A program made the position numbers and the translations under genes. DNA of 64,000 bases from NCBI GenBank assembly GCA_963169105.1, contig OY720638.1:8046749-8110748 (forward strand), written 5' to 3'. The notes under the pieces were generated by a model. That model did not search any database. It saw only the letters and a list, made by a program, of their open reading frames with translations, and was not told where the DNA came from. This document shows, piece by piece, positions 31,645-42,871 of the stretch (within the stretch, counting starts at the first letter, position 1; each line of letters begins with the position of its first letter). The stretch comes from Ceriagrion tenellum. Its lineage: Eukaryota > Arthropoda > Insecta > Odonata > Coenagrionidae.

Positions 31645-32272
31645 GATATATATCGTGGAGATTACACATACAAAACATAAGTGGCGCAGCATTAAAGAAA
31701 CTATGTTTTGTTAAACGTGTAATAGGAAGGTAGTCGGATGAAAATGTGACAGAGATGCTATTTCGCTCTGGTTAGGCCACACGTCGAATACGCACTTTGG
31801 ACCCTGGTCATAAAGATTTAACCAACAAAATTAATAAAATACAAAGGAAAGCAGCGCGCTTCGTTAAAAACTGCTACGAGCGTACATATAGTGTAATACA
31901 ACTGTTACAGAGATTAAGGTGAGAGCCCCTAGAAACTCGGAAGCTACACGCTAGGTTTAGGTTGCTTGATACATTCAGAACTGATATTATGCAGATCGAC
32001 ATAGATAATATTATCATGACTCCTCACTACGTCTCTAGGTCTGACAGATGCGATAAAATAAGAGAGATACACTACCGAACAGATAGGTACAAAAACTCGT
32101 TCTTTCCGCGCATATTAAGCGATCACAATAAAAATTGTGCTCCACTAAATACACTCCTATAATTCATGTCACCATTTCATCTCCAAAACACTTACACCTT
32201 ACACGGCTGGTGACCTAACAGCCCCTGCCACACACCCATGTGGCGGCTCGCGGGGTATTATGTAGATGTATG
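31645..32272 (+). mobile_element. LINE family A, 3' fragment
   Basis: Plus-strand copy from the GLHIQN region through the PHLEYA and QRKAARFVKNCYERTYSV blocks, MTPHYVSRSDRCDKIREI, the 3' UTR and a TGTAGATGTA tail. Small deletions (for example in the AASIWDP block near 31795) break the frame. It meets an inverted piece of the same family exactly at its tail. Confidence 0.85.
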
Positions 32273-33062
32273 TACATCTACATCTCATTCTTTATTGACT
32301 CCACATGAATACAATTTATAAATGAGGAACCTTGTTGAATGCCTTCTTAAAATGAAGGAATATCGCGTCGATTTGCATATTCGATTCACCTGATTTTAGG
32401 ATTATATAGTGGAAGAGCCCATGCTGTGTTTCACAGGACCTGCCCTTACGGAAGTCATGCTGACTGCTGTGTAAGAGGTTACGAGTATCCAGAAATACCA
32501 TAATATTGCTAACGACAATGTGTTTGAGGATCTTGCACAAAAGCGATGTTAACTATATTGGCCAATAAAGTCCTGGGTCGCTTCTATTTCCTTTTTTAAA
32601 TATCGGTGTTACATTGGCTATTTTCCAGTCTTGGGGCACCTTGCCTTCGGATAATGATTTGTTAAATATAATGCCTAAGAATGGTGTAAACTGTGGCGCT
32701 AACTCCTTGAGCACGCGTGCAGTTATACCTTCTGGACCTGGGGACTTTTTACTTTTAATCTAATGCAGTTGTTTGATTATTCCATCATGCTGGATTTTTA
32801 TGTCCGCCATCGGCTTGTTAACGTCCGGAATGTGTAAATGGTGTATTGTGTCATCTTTAGTGAATATACTTTCGAAGTAGTGGTTTAATGAGTTGGCTTT
32901 ATCGATGCTGTTGGTGACCATTTTGCCGTTTGCATCCAATAAGGACTCTACAGTCGAAGATTCACCCTGGAGCTCTCTCGCGTAGGACCAGAATGTCTTG
33001 GGGTTTCTATCTAGGTAGTCGAAAATTTTGGGGTGAGGTACAAGTATGCGGATGAAAAGGTA
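32273..33062 (-). mobile_element. LINE family A, N-terminal RT fragment joined to a tail
   Basis: Minus-strand sequence encoding the region before and within the RT fingers: FDYLDRNPKTFWSYARELQG, ANGKMVTNSIDKANSLNHYF, KSKKSPGPEGITARVLKELA, VPQDWKIANVTPIFKKGNRS, SLLCKILKHIVV, HDFRKGRSCETQHGLFHYII and motif A-like AIFLHFKKAFNKVP. The expected Asp of motif A reads His here (LHFKKAF). A TACATCTACATC tail is joined directly to the motif A region, so motifs B and C, the thumb and the 3' UTR are missing. One or two stops interrupt the frame. Confidence 0.8.
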
Positions 33063-36000
33063 GCCTAGTGTTCATCGAAAATTATTTTATATTTATAAAA
33101 ACGTATTAACTAAATATGAGGGCTTCAAGTTGATGAGTGAAGAATCTCAAATTCTTGGTGTAGGTATACCATGAAAAAAGGTGTAAAAATTTTGCCCAAA
33201 ATTTCCGTCAAGTACATTACTGCGCTCCATAAATGTCCTCATTGCTGCGCGCGGTATAGTGTCTGATATGTATATTGAGTGATCGTGGCAAATCCTTCAC
33301 TATAGAAAAAATATTGATGTGTCCAGTCGACCTCCACTTGATGACACGTTCCTAACGACGAAATCAAACCTAAAAAAATCATAAATTCTGTGAATTAGCC
33401 AATATATGTTATACCATGTTAAATCATAAAAATCTGGGTCAAAAAAATCAACATTTTTTATTTTTCTCTAACCGAGACAATTTACGGGTTTGTCAGTAAC
33501 AGCAATAAACATGGGTGGATGGTTTTTTACCTAACCAAAAATGGTAATAATATACTGGAGGGTTACCCAAGGAGGAAGGAGGATCAATTTGAACAAACCA
33601 AAGGTATTTTCTTCAAAAAATGCTTATTTTCCTAATGAAATCCATGTTCAAATGCTTCTCCAATTCCTTATTCTTATAAAAATAACTCCTTTAATATTTA
33701 AAAACTATCCATTAAACTATTTTTGAACTCTTATTATTAATTAATTTCATTTTTAAAATATTTCAAAGAAAATACTGGAGACTTTTGAACAACATATTTA
33801 AGCCTTAGAGGTGACTTTTTCGTAAATAAGGCCTCATTTACCGCGCTTTAGTTATCTGTACATCGCCTGGAGTAACTTCCTGTCGAGCTTCTATCATAAC
33901 TTTTTTCGTGATGTATCATATATTTCCCAGTTTGAATAATGCTGAGTATAAAGTATTATTCAAGTTCACTGACGTTACATCATTATCCGTCTTCGGCGTT
34001 ACTTTGCTGTGTTATTTGTAGCAGCCACTCGCCTGTTAACACCTGCCGTCGGCCGAAGTCCAGCTGGATTAATTATGGATAATTGTGGTGAGTTCACATT
34101 TGTAATTCAAAGCCAACAAAAAGGGCATCATTAATGCTATGTTTCAAGCGTGAATAAGAACAAAGCAATGTAGTAAATGGTAATCAGTAGTACATACATG
34201 ATAACATTCAAAGTGTTTACCGGAATGTGATCTCAACCTCAGCCATCCTCCTCGTTTGCGACGTATTTATCAAAAAAATTATACAAAAACACTTAACAAA
34301 ATGATAGGTTAGTTTTATTTGCTAAGATTAGGCACGGTACAAGGTCCAAGAGGGCAAAAATGAAATGTTTATGGAAAATACATACTTAATCAGACGCTAG
34401 AATTTGAAATGACAGTTCGACAGTACTTGACATGGGTTTGGCGTCGAAGATCTTTCAAGAATGATTGAATTGGATGATGAATGACTTCATTTGAAATCAC
34501 CCGGTCAGAAAGGAATGGTGAAAATTTTCTAAGTTTTGCTTTTAGTTGACATATTGTGAGCTCACAACTGCACGTACTACACTGGCTGTCTGCACCGACT
34601 GCTCTATCAAATGTATAAAAGTAGATTCTTCTTTCGATTGTGTGGCTTTTGGTACTTGGGTAATTAAGTGGGGATATGGATGGTTTGGACAATTGGTAGA
34701 GATATATCGCATTGATGACGCTGTTGAAGGTTCCCCAATTGAGTATTAACATGAACGTGGAATGGATTTGAAATCTATTATATAGAGTCAATTGCGTTTT
34801 GATTACTACACTTGAATAATCAGAGCAATATATTATCTAATTTGTTTTATTATAACCATCTATGGAGCATATTTTTCGCAAAAATAACCACAGCTAAGAC
34901 TTGAAACCGTGAAGTCGGTGTGCTACGACTTCATCCTCCGCGTTGCAGAAAGCTGAGACTGTGTTCAAGATAATTCTCCGGTCGGTAAAGTGGAAATATA
35001 CTAATTCTTACAACTTCACTGATCCGGCATAGGGAACAATTACATTCATAGTGATAACAGGGTTAAATGAGGCTAGATTCAACTATATTACACTGAGTAT
35101 CGTATTAATTATCAGGTAATAACTTGGCGGACAACGAATCATAGTGCATGATAAGCAAATCATGGGACAAGTTACCGAATAAGATTTCTCTGCAAATGTC
35201 TTACCATGTATGAGGCTAAAGAAAAAATTACAAAGATTTAATTCACGTACCTGTATATATTGTTCCTTTCACTGTTATAAAATATATCGATAGGTCCATT
35301 TCGTACCAGTGTTAGGGAGACTGTTTGGAAGTTAATATTTTGATGTGCGGCTTGGTAAACTATACAGCTTACATTGTTCTGCTAACTACATGTTTATGGC
35401 TAATAATGGCTGCTCAATGCACATTCTATCAGCTAATATGGTCATCACTTTTGTTGCAGTTGCCAATTCTTCTACATTGCATTAGGCTCTTACCCCATAT
35501 TTCCGGTCTCATTACATCATGAGTTTTAAGGAAAAGGAAATTAAAATTTTGGGCGTACACTTAGACGTTCGACAATGTGATTATAAAGAGAAAATATTTT
35601 GAATAATTAGCCCATTCGTTTTGAATTTTTCATTCAACTAAATTGACTTAAACTCATTCTCAAATATTTAAAAATTTTGCAATGAAATTGACTGAAGAGT
35701 GTTTCAATTCACGTTAATGATTGGCAAAAATTTCCCAGATGTTAATGGGTACCTTTCAGCAGAACAGTTTGAGATAATGTTCATAACCGAAAGACGGGGA
35801 AATTTGTTCTTTCCAAAGAAACGATGCAAGGAGCCAATCACTGGGAAACGCTCCTTGTCCGTGCGTCCACAGTGCTACGAGTAAATTTACAATTTTCAAA
35901 AAGTAACCTCTCCATTTTGTCAGTCCGTTCAAAATAACTTAACTCAGCGGAACTTGACTTATTCTCTCTCCAATGGCAAACGAGAGCGAAATAAATTACA

Positions 36001-36296
36001 ACCAATCACAGGGCACCACATCCAAACACATTTTTACCATCGATTGATGAGGCCTATGGATGCGTGAGTTTCCCGAGTTGTAGTCAGCTCCCACAAATCA
36101 GCTCTGTGGGGTGTGCCATCAGTGGTGAATAGTTCTTGGAACTATCGAAATTTTCAAATGGAAGATTATTATGTGCCGGTGAGGGTAAGACGGTTCGCAC
36201 TAGCTCAATCAACATCCCCGCATCCATTTTAGCTTCAACATAGCCGTAGACGAGTTCACAACAAAACCACGCTTTAGCCACGTTAGTAAAGTGGAG
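33063..36296. other. AT-rich non-coding DNA
   Basis: No assignable gene in 3.2 kb. The longest frame is 133 codons on the minus strand (34390-34791), with a Cys-containing segment DSQCSTCSCELTICQL but no known domain. An ATG followed four codons later by GTGAGT occurs at 34074-34092 and is too short to judge. Confidence 0.4.
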
Positions 36297-36538
36297 TCCC
36301 TGCGGAGGAGGATCTTTTTTAGAGGAAACCCGATCCCTACTTGAGTGTCTTGTGAAGGGCACTTCAAGTCCAGCACTCCGTCTGTCGGATGAGGCGCTAA
36401 ACCGCGGTCCCCTTGGCGTCTTTTGTTAAGAGCAGGCTAATGCCGACGCCGGGTTTCTATCCACCCTTCCTCCCTTACCTTTACCCTATGGCCCAAATGA
36501 CCTTAGCTGTCGGTCACCTCCCCAAATATCCAATCCAA
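36297..36538 (+). mobile_element. tRNA-derived SINE, copy D (5'-truncated)
   Basis: Starts just after the B box position, at TCCCTGCGGAGGAGG. It carries the full body (CTGTCGGATGAGGCGCTAAA, GCCGACGCCGGGTTTCTATC) and ends TCCAATCCAA. The tRNA-like head is missing, so this copy has no internal promoter. Confidence 0.85.
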
Positions 36539-37237
36539 GTAGAGTTATTCACCTTTACGTAATATCTTCGCGGTTATCTGAAGTGTTAGCGGTTGTCAAA
36601 ACCGGGTCATCCGCGTATCATTGACTCAGAAATGCGAAGACGGGAGGAAAAAGAAGTGGGAGGAAATATTGAACGCTGTTAGTATGCACTCTGTGGAGCG
36701 ACTGCAGATTTTCAATAATCATGCACGTTGTAAACATAATTACGCTAGATATCTTGTGATACAATCACGGATATCAGCGAGTTATAAGGGATCAAGTTAG
36801 CGAAATTCATATGATAGAAACTGAGGAAGGTGGCATACTTATTCAATAAGGTGGGTGCATAAGGCAAGTTTTCTGTCGGTGGAAATTTTGAGTATCAAAT
36901 GAGAAATAAAAATTATCAGCCTCAACAGACACAAAATAAGCATTTTCGCCGCCGTTAAAGGTATGTCTGACAGAAGAATTGTGCTCCCTTCACCTCTAAA
37001 CTTCTCTAATTTGATACGACACACTTATGCTTCTGCTTGCGTCAGAAGTTATCCCGCGCAGCGACACTCAGTAAAAACGGTTATTGCCACTCTGTAGTAA
37101 CGTCATAAGAGGAGCTGTGACACTTCGTCCTTCTGAAATATTTCATTTCGGAAAGCAGTAAGTTAGTGCTCGGTGGTATCTAGTGACAAAAGTTCAGTAT
37201 TCCGCGGAGAAATGTCGACAAGGTGGGACACTTTTGT
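36539..37237. other. Non-coding DNA
   Basis: Nothing recognised. Confidence 0.4.
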
Positions 37238-37975
37238 TTGCATGTACATCTACATCTACGTCATACCCTGCAAGCCACCCAAAGGTGTGTGGCAGAGGGT
37301 GCTTCCACACCAGGCATGCATGAATTATACGGCAGAACACCGAAACTACATCGAAACCAGCGTACCACACATGCTACGCGCCAATTTAAAATCTGATAAC
37401 CAAGAAACATTCTATCATCAATCATTCCAACATGCAAGGGATACAAGGACCACTACTACAGATTAAAAATATCATGCATTAATGAGAACATCAATATTTA
37501 CATCATGAATAAATAAGAACGTAGAGAATGTAAAGAGAAAGATCTACAGTCTAGCTAATGTCACTATCCGCGCTATTCATGACGACGATCACAGCTGTTA
37601 TGGTCCCGAATGGTACGCGGAAAAAATGAAATTTTATACCTATCGGTTCTACAGTCTATCTCACTAATTTTATTGGCGCGATCTAATATGCCGTAGTACG
37701 AGGGGGTTAACAGCATGTTTTTCACGTCGTCAGAGAAATGTTTTTCCTGAAATTTAGTTAAGAGGTTAAGCCTATAATTTAATCTACGCTGTGATAGCGA
37801 TTCCCATCCCAATTCTTCTAACAATCCAGACGCACCACTAAACTTGTCGTAGCATCGTTTTACAAACCTAGCTCCTCTTCACTGCACGCGATCTAATTCC
37901 GATATCAACCCCGCATCATTTGGATCCCACACACTGGCAGCATATAATCTGGATAAGCAAATGTAATCTGGAAGC
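37238..37975 (-). mobile_element. LINE family B (CR1/L2-like), 3' fragment
   Basis: A second, related LINE family read on the minus strand. Coding blocks are LYAASVWDPNDAGLISELDR, FVKRCYDKFSG, LLEELGWESLSQRRLNYRLN, LLTKFQEKHFSDDVKNMLLT, and RTDRYKISFFPRTIRDHNS. They are collinear with family A (YAASIWDP, LLEGLRWEPLETRRL, RTDRYKNSFFPR) but clearly distinct in sequence. The 3' end at 37238-37312 has the tail CATCTACATCTACGTCATAC with CCTGCAAGCCACCC, a variant of the family A tail. A stop and small changes make it inactive. Confidence 0.75.
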
Positions 37976-38158
37976 GTGTCAGGATCCCTGTTCCTGCGAC
38001 GAGAGAGGAGACGAGCGAGGGAATTCCATCCATCGGCCGACGCAGCCGGGAGTGAGTGATCGGCTCCACCGCGGGTGGCGGTCAGGTGGGCTCTGTCGCT
38101 TTTTAGCAGGAGAGATTTCGAGATTATGTTATTCTCAAGCACAATCAGTTACATCCAG
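37976..38158. other. GC-richer junction segment between two LINE fragments
   Basis: Unassigned sequence between the family B copy (minus) and the family A copy (plus). Confidence 0.35.
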
Positions 38159-38600
38159 AGGATACATGGTAGCTTCGTTAAAAACTGCTACGAGCGTACA
38201 TATAGTGTCTCACAACTTTTGGAGGGATTAAGGTGGGAGCCCCTAGAGACTCGGAGGCTACACGCTAGGCTTCATTTGCTTGATAAATTCAGAACTGATA
38301 TTCTTCAGGGTGACATAGAGAATATTATCATGACTCCTCACTATATCTCTAAGTCTGACGGATGCGATACAATAAGAGAGATACACTGTCGAACAGGTAG
38401 GCTCGAAAACTCGTTCTTTCCGTGAACAATAAGCGACCACATTAAAAATTGAGCTCCAATAAATACACTCCTATAATTCATGTCACCATTCCATCTTCAA
38501 AAAACGTACGCCTTTACATGGCTAGTAACCTAACACCCCCTGCCACACGCCCAAGTGGTGGCTCTTGGGGTATTATGTAGATGTAGATGTAGACGGCATG
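38159..38600 (+). mobile_element. LINE family A, short 3' fragment
   Basis: Begins at FVKNCYERTYSVSQLLEGLR and stays open for about 90 codons through WEPLETRRLHARLHLLDKFR, DIENIIMTPHYISKSDG and the REIHCRTGRLENSFFP end. The natural stop follows, then the 3' UTR and a (TGTAGA)n tail. This is the cleanest view of the family's C-terminus. Confidence 0.9.
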
Positions 38601-38639
38601 GATAATCATGGAGTTCATTGGTGTCTGTACCGTCCTCAA

Positions 38640-38890
38640 CGATATTAGAGCTTATCATCATGGGTCCTTCATTCCTAAGATTGGTGGCCCTTCCCTATTT
38701 AAATCCCTTAGTTCCCTTACTTCCTGCTTGCTCTCCCTGTCTACTTTCCTCTTTATTTGCTCCGTGAACTTATTCCTGGGTCTTCTTCTTCTCCCTCTCT
38801 TTTTTTCTTCAACTATGTTCTTCTCGAACTTATTGTGCCTCAGGGTGTGTCCAATCCATCTGGTTTTTCCAACGCCATGGAATTTGGCCC
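38640..38890 (-). mobile_element. RTE-like LINE, C-terminal fragment
   Basis: The minus frame reads VGKTRWIGHTLRHNKFEKNI, VEEKKRGRRRRPRNKFTEQI, then KRKVDRESKQEVREL. It is related to the WIGH.LRHN...I.EGK..G.RGRGRPR...I C-terminus seen at 62831-63274, which belongs to RTE-like or similar LINEs. Only the last 70 or so codons remain. The coding similarity seems to run past 38877 into the left arm of the inverted repeat (AKFHGVG), which would make that arm partly LINE-derived. Confidence 0.6.
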
Positions 38891-39108
38891 TTTGTGGAAT
38901 ACCGAGCTCTTAAATCTTATTCACTCATTGTACGAGCCATTTAATTTTTACTTCGTTGTACACTGAAGGGTGGAAGAAATAGTGTAAGAGGACCGAACTC
39001 GAACATGTCCGTGCCGCGAGTTCACTACCGCTCATCCAAGGGGTGTCGGGGATTCAATCCATTAAATCATACTATTTATGCTACTCACCATATTAAAATG
39101 TCTATTTA
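38877..39108 (+). repeat. 232 bp inverted repeat, left arm
   Basis: Matches 39927-40158 in reverse complement over 232 bases without a gap; only two differences were found (near 38897 and 38970). Arms begin ATGGAATTTGGCCCTTTGTG and end AAAATGTCTATTTA at the spacer. Confidence 0.95.
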
Positions 39109-39269
39109 GGTGAAATATATATGTGTAGTAAAGGATTTGAAAAAAAACATTGCTAATTCTATGAGATTGCGACAGAAGCAAATCCCAAGCAGTTTTGGTC
39201 TAATTAAAGATTTAATACGACTATTTTCGATGTTTCCACGTCTTCTTGGGTTGGACATGGGGGTTAGGG

Positions 39270-39350
39270 ATAACCGAAGACCTTCCTATTATGCGTCTAG
39301 CAAAACCTAGTTTCTATAATGCTGTGCCGTATGTTTTGTATATGTGTTAT
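39270..39350 (-). mobile_element. LINE family A remnant inside the spacer
   Basis: Minus-strand piece covering the sequence for the HIQN, GTALKK and VKRIIGRSS region (GACCTTCCTATTATGCGTCT, GCTGTGCCGTATGTTTTGTA). About 80 bases, truncated on both sides. Confidence 0.65.
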
Positions 39351-39784
39351 CATATCATATTTATTACACCTTAAGAAATGGAACTTAGCATATTAGGTCT
39401 CGTCAAATAATGCAAATACAATACATACGAACAAACATATAGCAACCACATTCACATATACATCAATATTCCACTCTTAAATTTCATTGAGACTACGATA
39501 TAATATTCTTCAATTGAATATAGAGAATACCTTTTAAGCCAATCTCTTAACCTTTTCTAAATTGAATAGTATCCACTAGACTAGAGTGCTTCTGTCCGAT
39601 ATTGCAGCCTACGTGAGCGACTCACATCCTTCCAAAGGCCGAAATATTGTCCAGGAATGCCGCAGTTATTTTCGGCAACGCTTCCGAAGGTAACAGCCTC
39701 TCTGCATCCCGGGTGAGAGTCTGCCCTATTGCTGCCGAGGGAGGAAGCAGCGGAGGTGGGGGAGGAGGCGAGGAGGGTGGTGAA

Positions 39785-39807
39785 GGGGCCGGGGGCAGGG
39801 TAAGGGG
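39785..39807 (+). other. G-quadruplex motif in the spacer
   Basis: Runs GGGG-CC-GGGGG-CA-GGG-TAA-GGGG fit the four-run, short-loop pattern. It lies at the end of a 75-base purine-rich stretch. Confidence 0.7.
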
Positions 39808-39926
39808 AGGCAATTCATTTCGTGGACGACTTTTGACATACTCAGCGCCTATTTAAATGATAGCCGGGATCTGAGCCCCGATGAGGAGACCCATGCTTGT
39901 GACGTTGTTATCCCGGCCTCGAACAG

Positions 39927-40158
39927 TAAATAGACATTTTAATATGGTGAGTAGCATAAATAGTATGATTTAATGGATTGAATCCCCGACACCCCTTGGA
40001 TGAGCGGTAGTGAACTCGCGGCACGGACATGTTCGAGTTCGGTCCTCTTACACTATTTCTTCCATCCTTCAGTGTACAACGAAGTAAAAATTAAATGGCT
40101 CGTACAATGAGTGAATAAGATTTAAGAGCTCGGTATTTCACAAAGGGCCAAATTCCAT
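39927..40158 (-). repeat. 232 bp inverted repeat, right arm
   Basis: Reverse complement of 38877-39108. Read on the plus strand it contains an A-box-like TTGGATGAGCGGTAG and, 37 bases on, a B-box-like TGTTCGAGTTC, the spacing of a pol III internal promoter. Confidence 0.95.
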
Positions 40159-42283
40159 CCTGTAAAAGATCCTGGATATTACAAAATCGGGCATTTAATC
40201 GGTGCTGATAATTGATGTTTGTTGATGACTGAGCAACTTGTTCCTTAGAAGCCCTCTAAAAGCCGCAACGGAGAGGGACTCTTTGGCTCATGGACAGTGA
40301 CGGGACACCCCGTTCCAGTTTCCCCGAAATTATTTGTCGTGCTACTTCAGAAAGTTTTCAACAGAACCGATAGAATATCCCCATGGACCTGGGGATTTGC
40401 CATATTAGTGTACCCTTAACTTATTCTACGCTAATCACGTGCATGCTTTCAAATAGGTACATATTTGTCAACGCAAGTATATTTGAAGTTTTTTCTTTGA
40501 GCAATTATTTAGCGCACGACCTTTTCATCCATTTTATCACTTACATCGGCATGAAATAAGAGTAGTGTTGACGTCACACTAAGTGAAAATTGAATTTATT
40601 TGAGAAAAATACTCTTTGCACTTTTTTCCGTCTGGTGCCAATATGTAAAAGTGTGGTCGCGGAAAATTTAACCGATTTACTTCGTAGCCAAGTTAGAAAA
40701 ACTTGCAATCCAGTTATTTCTTTTTAAACATAGAATAGTTGAACAATGACGACCCTTTTCGCAATGAGCAAAATAATACAATATTTACCGGTTTTCTTTT
40801 TGCACAGGTACGAAATCCCAGCCAGCAGTGAGTAAATGGAGAGCCTGGTGATATGATCATTAATGCTCATCCGGGAACATTTTTGTGATTGAAACGCACC
40901 CACTATCTCAAGCAATAATCATCCTCCCGACCACGTAAAAGTTTAGTTTTAAAGAACAAAAAGCACTGGAAATAGTCATAATTTTACCATCAAATATGCT
41001 GAACATAAATCACAGGTGATTGCAGCTTTCTTTTTAGCAACGCCACTCGGTCATCTGAATTTTATGCCTTAAGCCAGTAAAGCAAGGTAATTATTTTACA
41101 CACATAAAACATCAAGCGTAGCGGCAATGGTTAGAGTTCATTTCCTTCATTTCAGTACGGTGTTTGTTGTTCCTGAAATAATTATTTCCCCTATCGCTGA
41201 GAAATATAGCTCAATTGACCCCTGGACTCGTACTTGGAAAATTACCACTTGGTTCAGGATCTAGTGGTCGCGTTCCTTTACTGTGCGCATCGAGTGATGT
41301 TTGGGGTGGACCACTGGACTTCTATTTGGCTCTATAGGTGCAAACGGAACGCTGGGAACGATTTGAAAGGATCGTGAATTCGCTACAAATTTGTGAGAGA
41401 GAAAACTTACAGTTTAGCAAAAAAACGAGATGCAACCAAGGTTTCCACGGACGAATTAATGGCTCTAACTTTGGCGGACGTCGACTCAAGCAGAGGCATT
41501 AACGGAAAACCGATATAGTGGATTCAGGTATGGGTGCTGGCACGACGACGAGGGAACTGGTATCCAAGCAAATTGACATCCGGATCTCGCCGAGGCTACT
41601 CTGGGTGAACAACTTGGTGAATCAGTGGTAAACCAATTTTTGCAGTCATCGCAGAAAACTTTTCCATGATCCATTTTCCAATCTTATTTGATAATATATC
41701 CACGAGCGCCAAATGATGGCCGAAATGCGATGGGGAGATATGACAGGGAAAGAAATAGTAAATATAAAAAATAGTTCGCTCTCAAGTAAAATTATTGAAA
41801 TGAAAATGTAGAGTTAACTTGTGAAGCCATGGTTGATGACACGGATTACGTGTTTGCAGTCATAAGGAAGGAAACCGATGCTTTGTATGACCAATGTGAC
41901 ATAAATATGCTTCGATATATCGACTGTAGTATATTCCTCTTCAATAGGCTCAGATTTATTGTTTCACTCAAAAGTGAAATGAGTATTCTCCGGCCACCCC
42001 TTCCTGTCTCAGTCTGGCTAGACATTACGTTTCATTCCGAAACGAAACTTAATCACGATAGAAAGCTTATAGTATCGTTCCGGATCGAAAATAAACGTTG
42101 ATTCCGGTTTCGCTTATCATCTCTGGTCTATACCCGTTACAGTTTTGATGCGGAGAGAAATTTTGGGATCATAAACCACGTGAAAGGGACGTATAACCCT
42201 ACTTGCCGACGAGCGGTATCAAGCTTTCTTACATAACTATCTAGTGACACCAATGATGCAGGTCCTTTAGTTTTCTTCCCCTG
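40159..42283. other. AT-rich non-coding DNA
   Basis: No gene recognised; longest frames about 90 codons. Confidence 0.45.
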
Positions 42284-42590
42284 AGGATCGGGTTGGTGTG
42301 GTGCTTAGAGTACTGGCTAACCACACGGGCGGCCAGGGTTCAAATCCCTTCAGAGGCGGATGTTTTTCAGAGAAAACCCAATCCCTACTTGAATGTCTTG
42401 TGGAGGGCACTTTAAGGACAGTACTCCGTCTGTCGGATGAGACGTTAAACCGCGGTCCCCTTGGCGCCTTTCGTTAAGAGCAGGCTAATGCCGACGCCGG
42501 GTTTCTATCCACCCGTCCTCCCCTACCTATTCCCTATGGCGCAAATGACCTGTCGCCGTCGGTCGCCTCCCCAAATATCCAATCCAATCC
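42284..42590 (+). mobile_element. tRNA-derived SINE, copy A (full length)
   Basis: 307 bp. The tRNA-like head has GTTGGTGTGGTGCTTAGAGT (A-box area) and a good B box GGTTCAAATCC (42338-42348). The body includes CTGTCGGATGAGACGTTAAA and GCCGACGCCGGGTTTCTATC. The tail is AATCCAATCC. The central block recalls conserved central domains shared by several animal SINE families, but I cannot name the family. Confidence 0.9.
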
Positions 42591-42715
42591 TCTATGTCCC
42601 CCATTATGCCTCCTAATTTGAAGATGCGGCAAGAGGAGGAGAGGTTGGACCATGGCAGTGCGAATACATTCGTGCCACCGTGGGTTGGGCAGCTATTTGC
42701 GACTGGCCCGTCATG

Positions 42716-42871
42716 CAGTGGCGGATTGGAGTCGTTGTTTTGGGTCGGGCGGATTGACACTTTCCGTTGGTCTATTATTTGCCTTACGACCGCCACCCAT
42801 TCTACTGCACCACGTACGATGGGGGATGGCCGCCCCCCACCTCCCACGAACATGCACTTGATCCGCCACCG
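42716..42871. mobile_element. Short hAT-like MITE
   Basis: Begins CAGTGGCGGAT and ends with the near reverse complement ATCCGCCACCG, about 156 bp, non-coding. CAGTGGCGGAT-type ends are common in hAT-derived MITEs. The flanking 8-mers CCGTCATG and CAGTGAAG agree at only five positions, so the target duplication is doubtful. Confidence 0.45.

Larger units (their letters stand above)
39109..39926. other. 818 bp spacer between inverted arms
   Basis: Holds a small family A LINE remnant (39270-39350), AT-rich sequence, a GC-rich, G-rich segment (39700-39812) and a final non-coding part. No transposase, integrase or RNA gene is apparent, so nothing here explains how the structure formed. Confidence 0.6.

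Noticed and set aside
31645..33062. Twin priming as the explanation for opposite LINE pieces
   Set aside because: Twin priming puts the inverted part at the 5' side of the tail-bearing part; here it follows the tail.
34060..34095. ATG followed shortly by GTGAGT, a possible tiny first exon
   Set aside because: Only four codons before the donor-like site and no second exon found.
34390..34791. 133-codon minus-strand open frame with a Cys-rich segment
   Set aside because: No recognisable domain, no donor or acceptor framing it, and base composition equal to the surrounding non-coding DNA.
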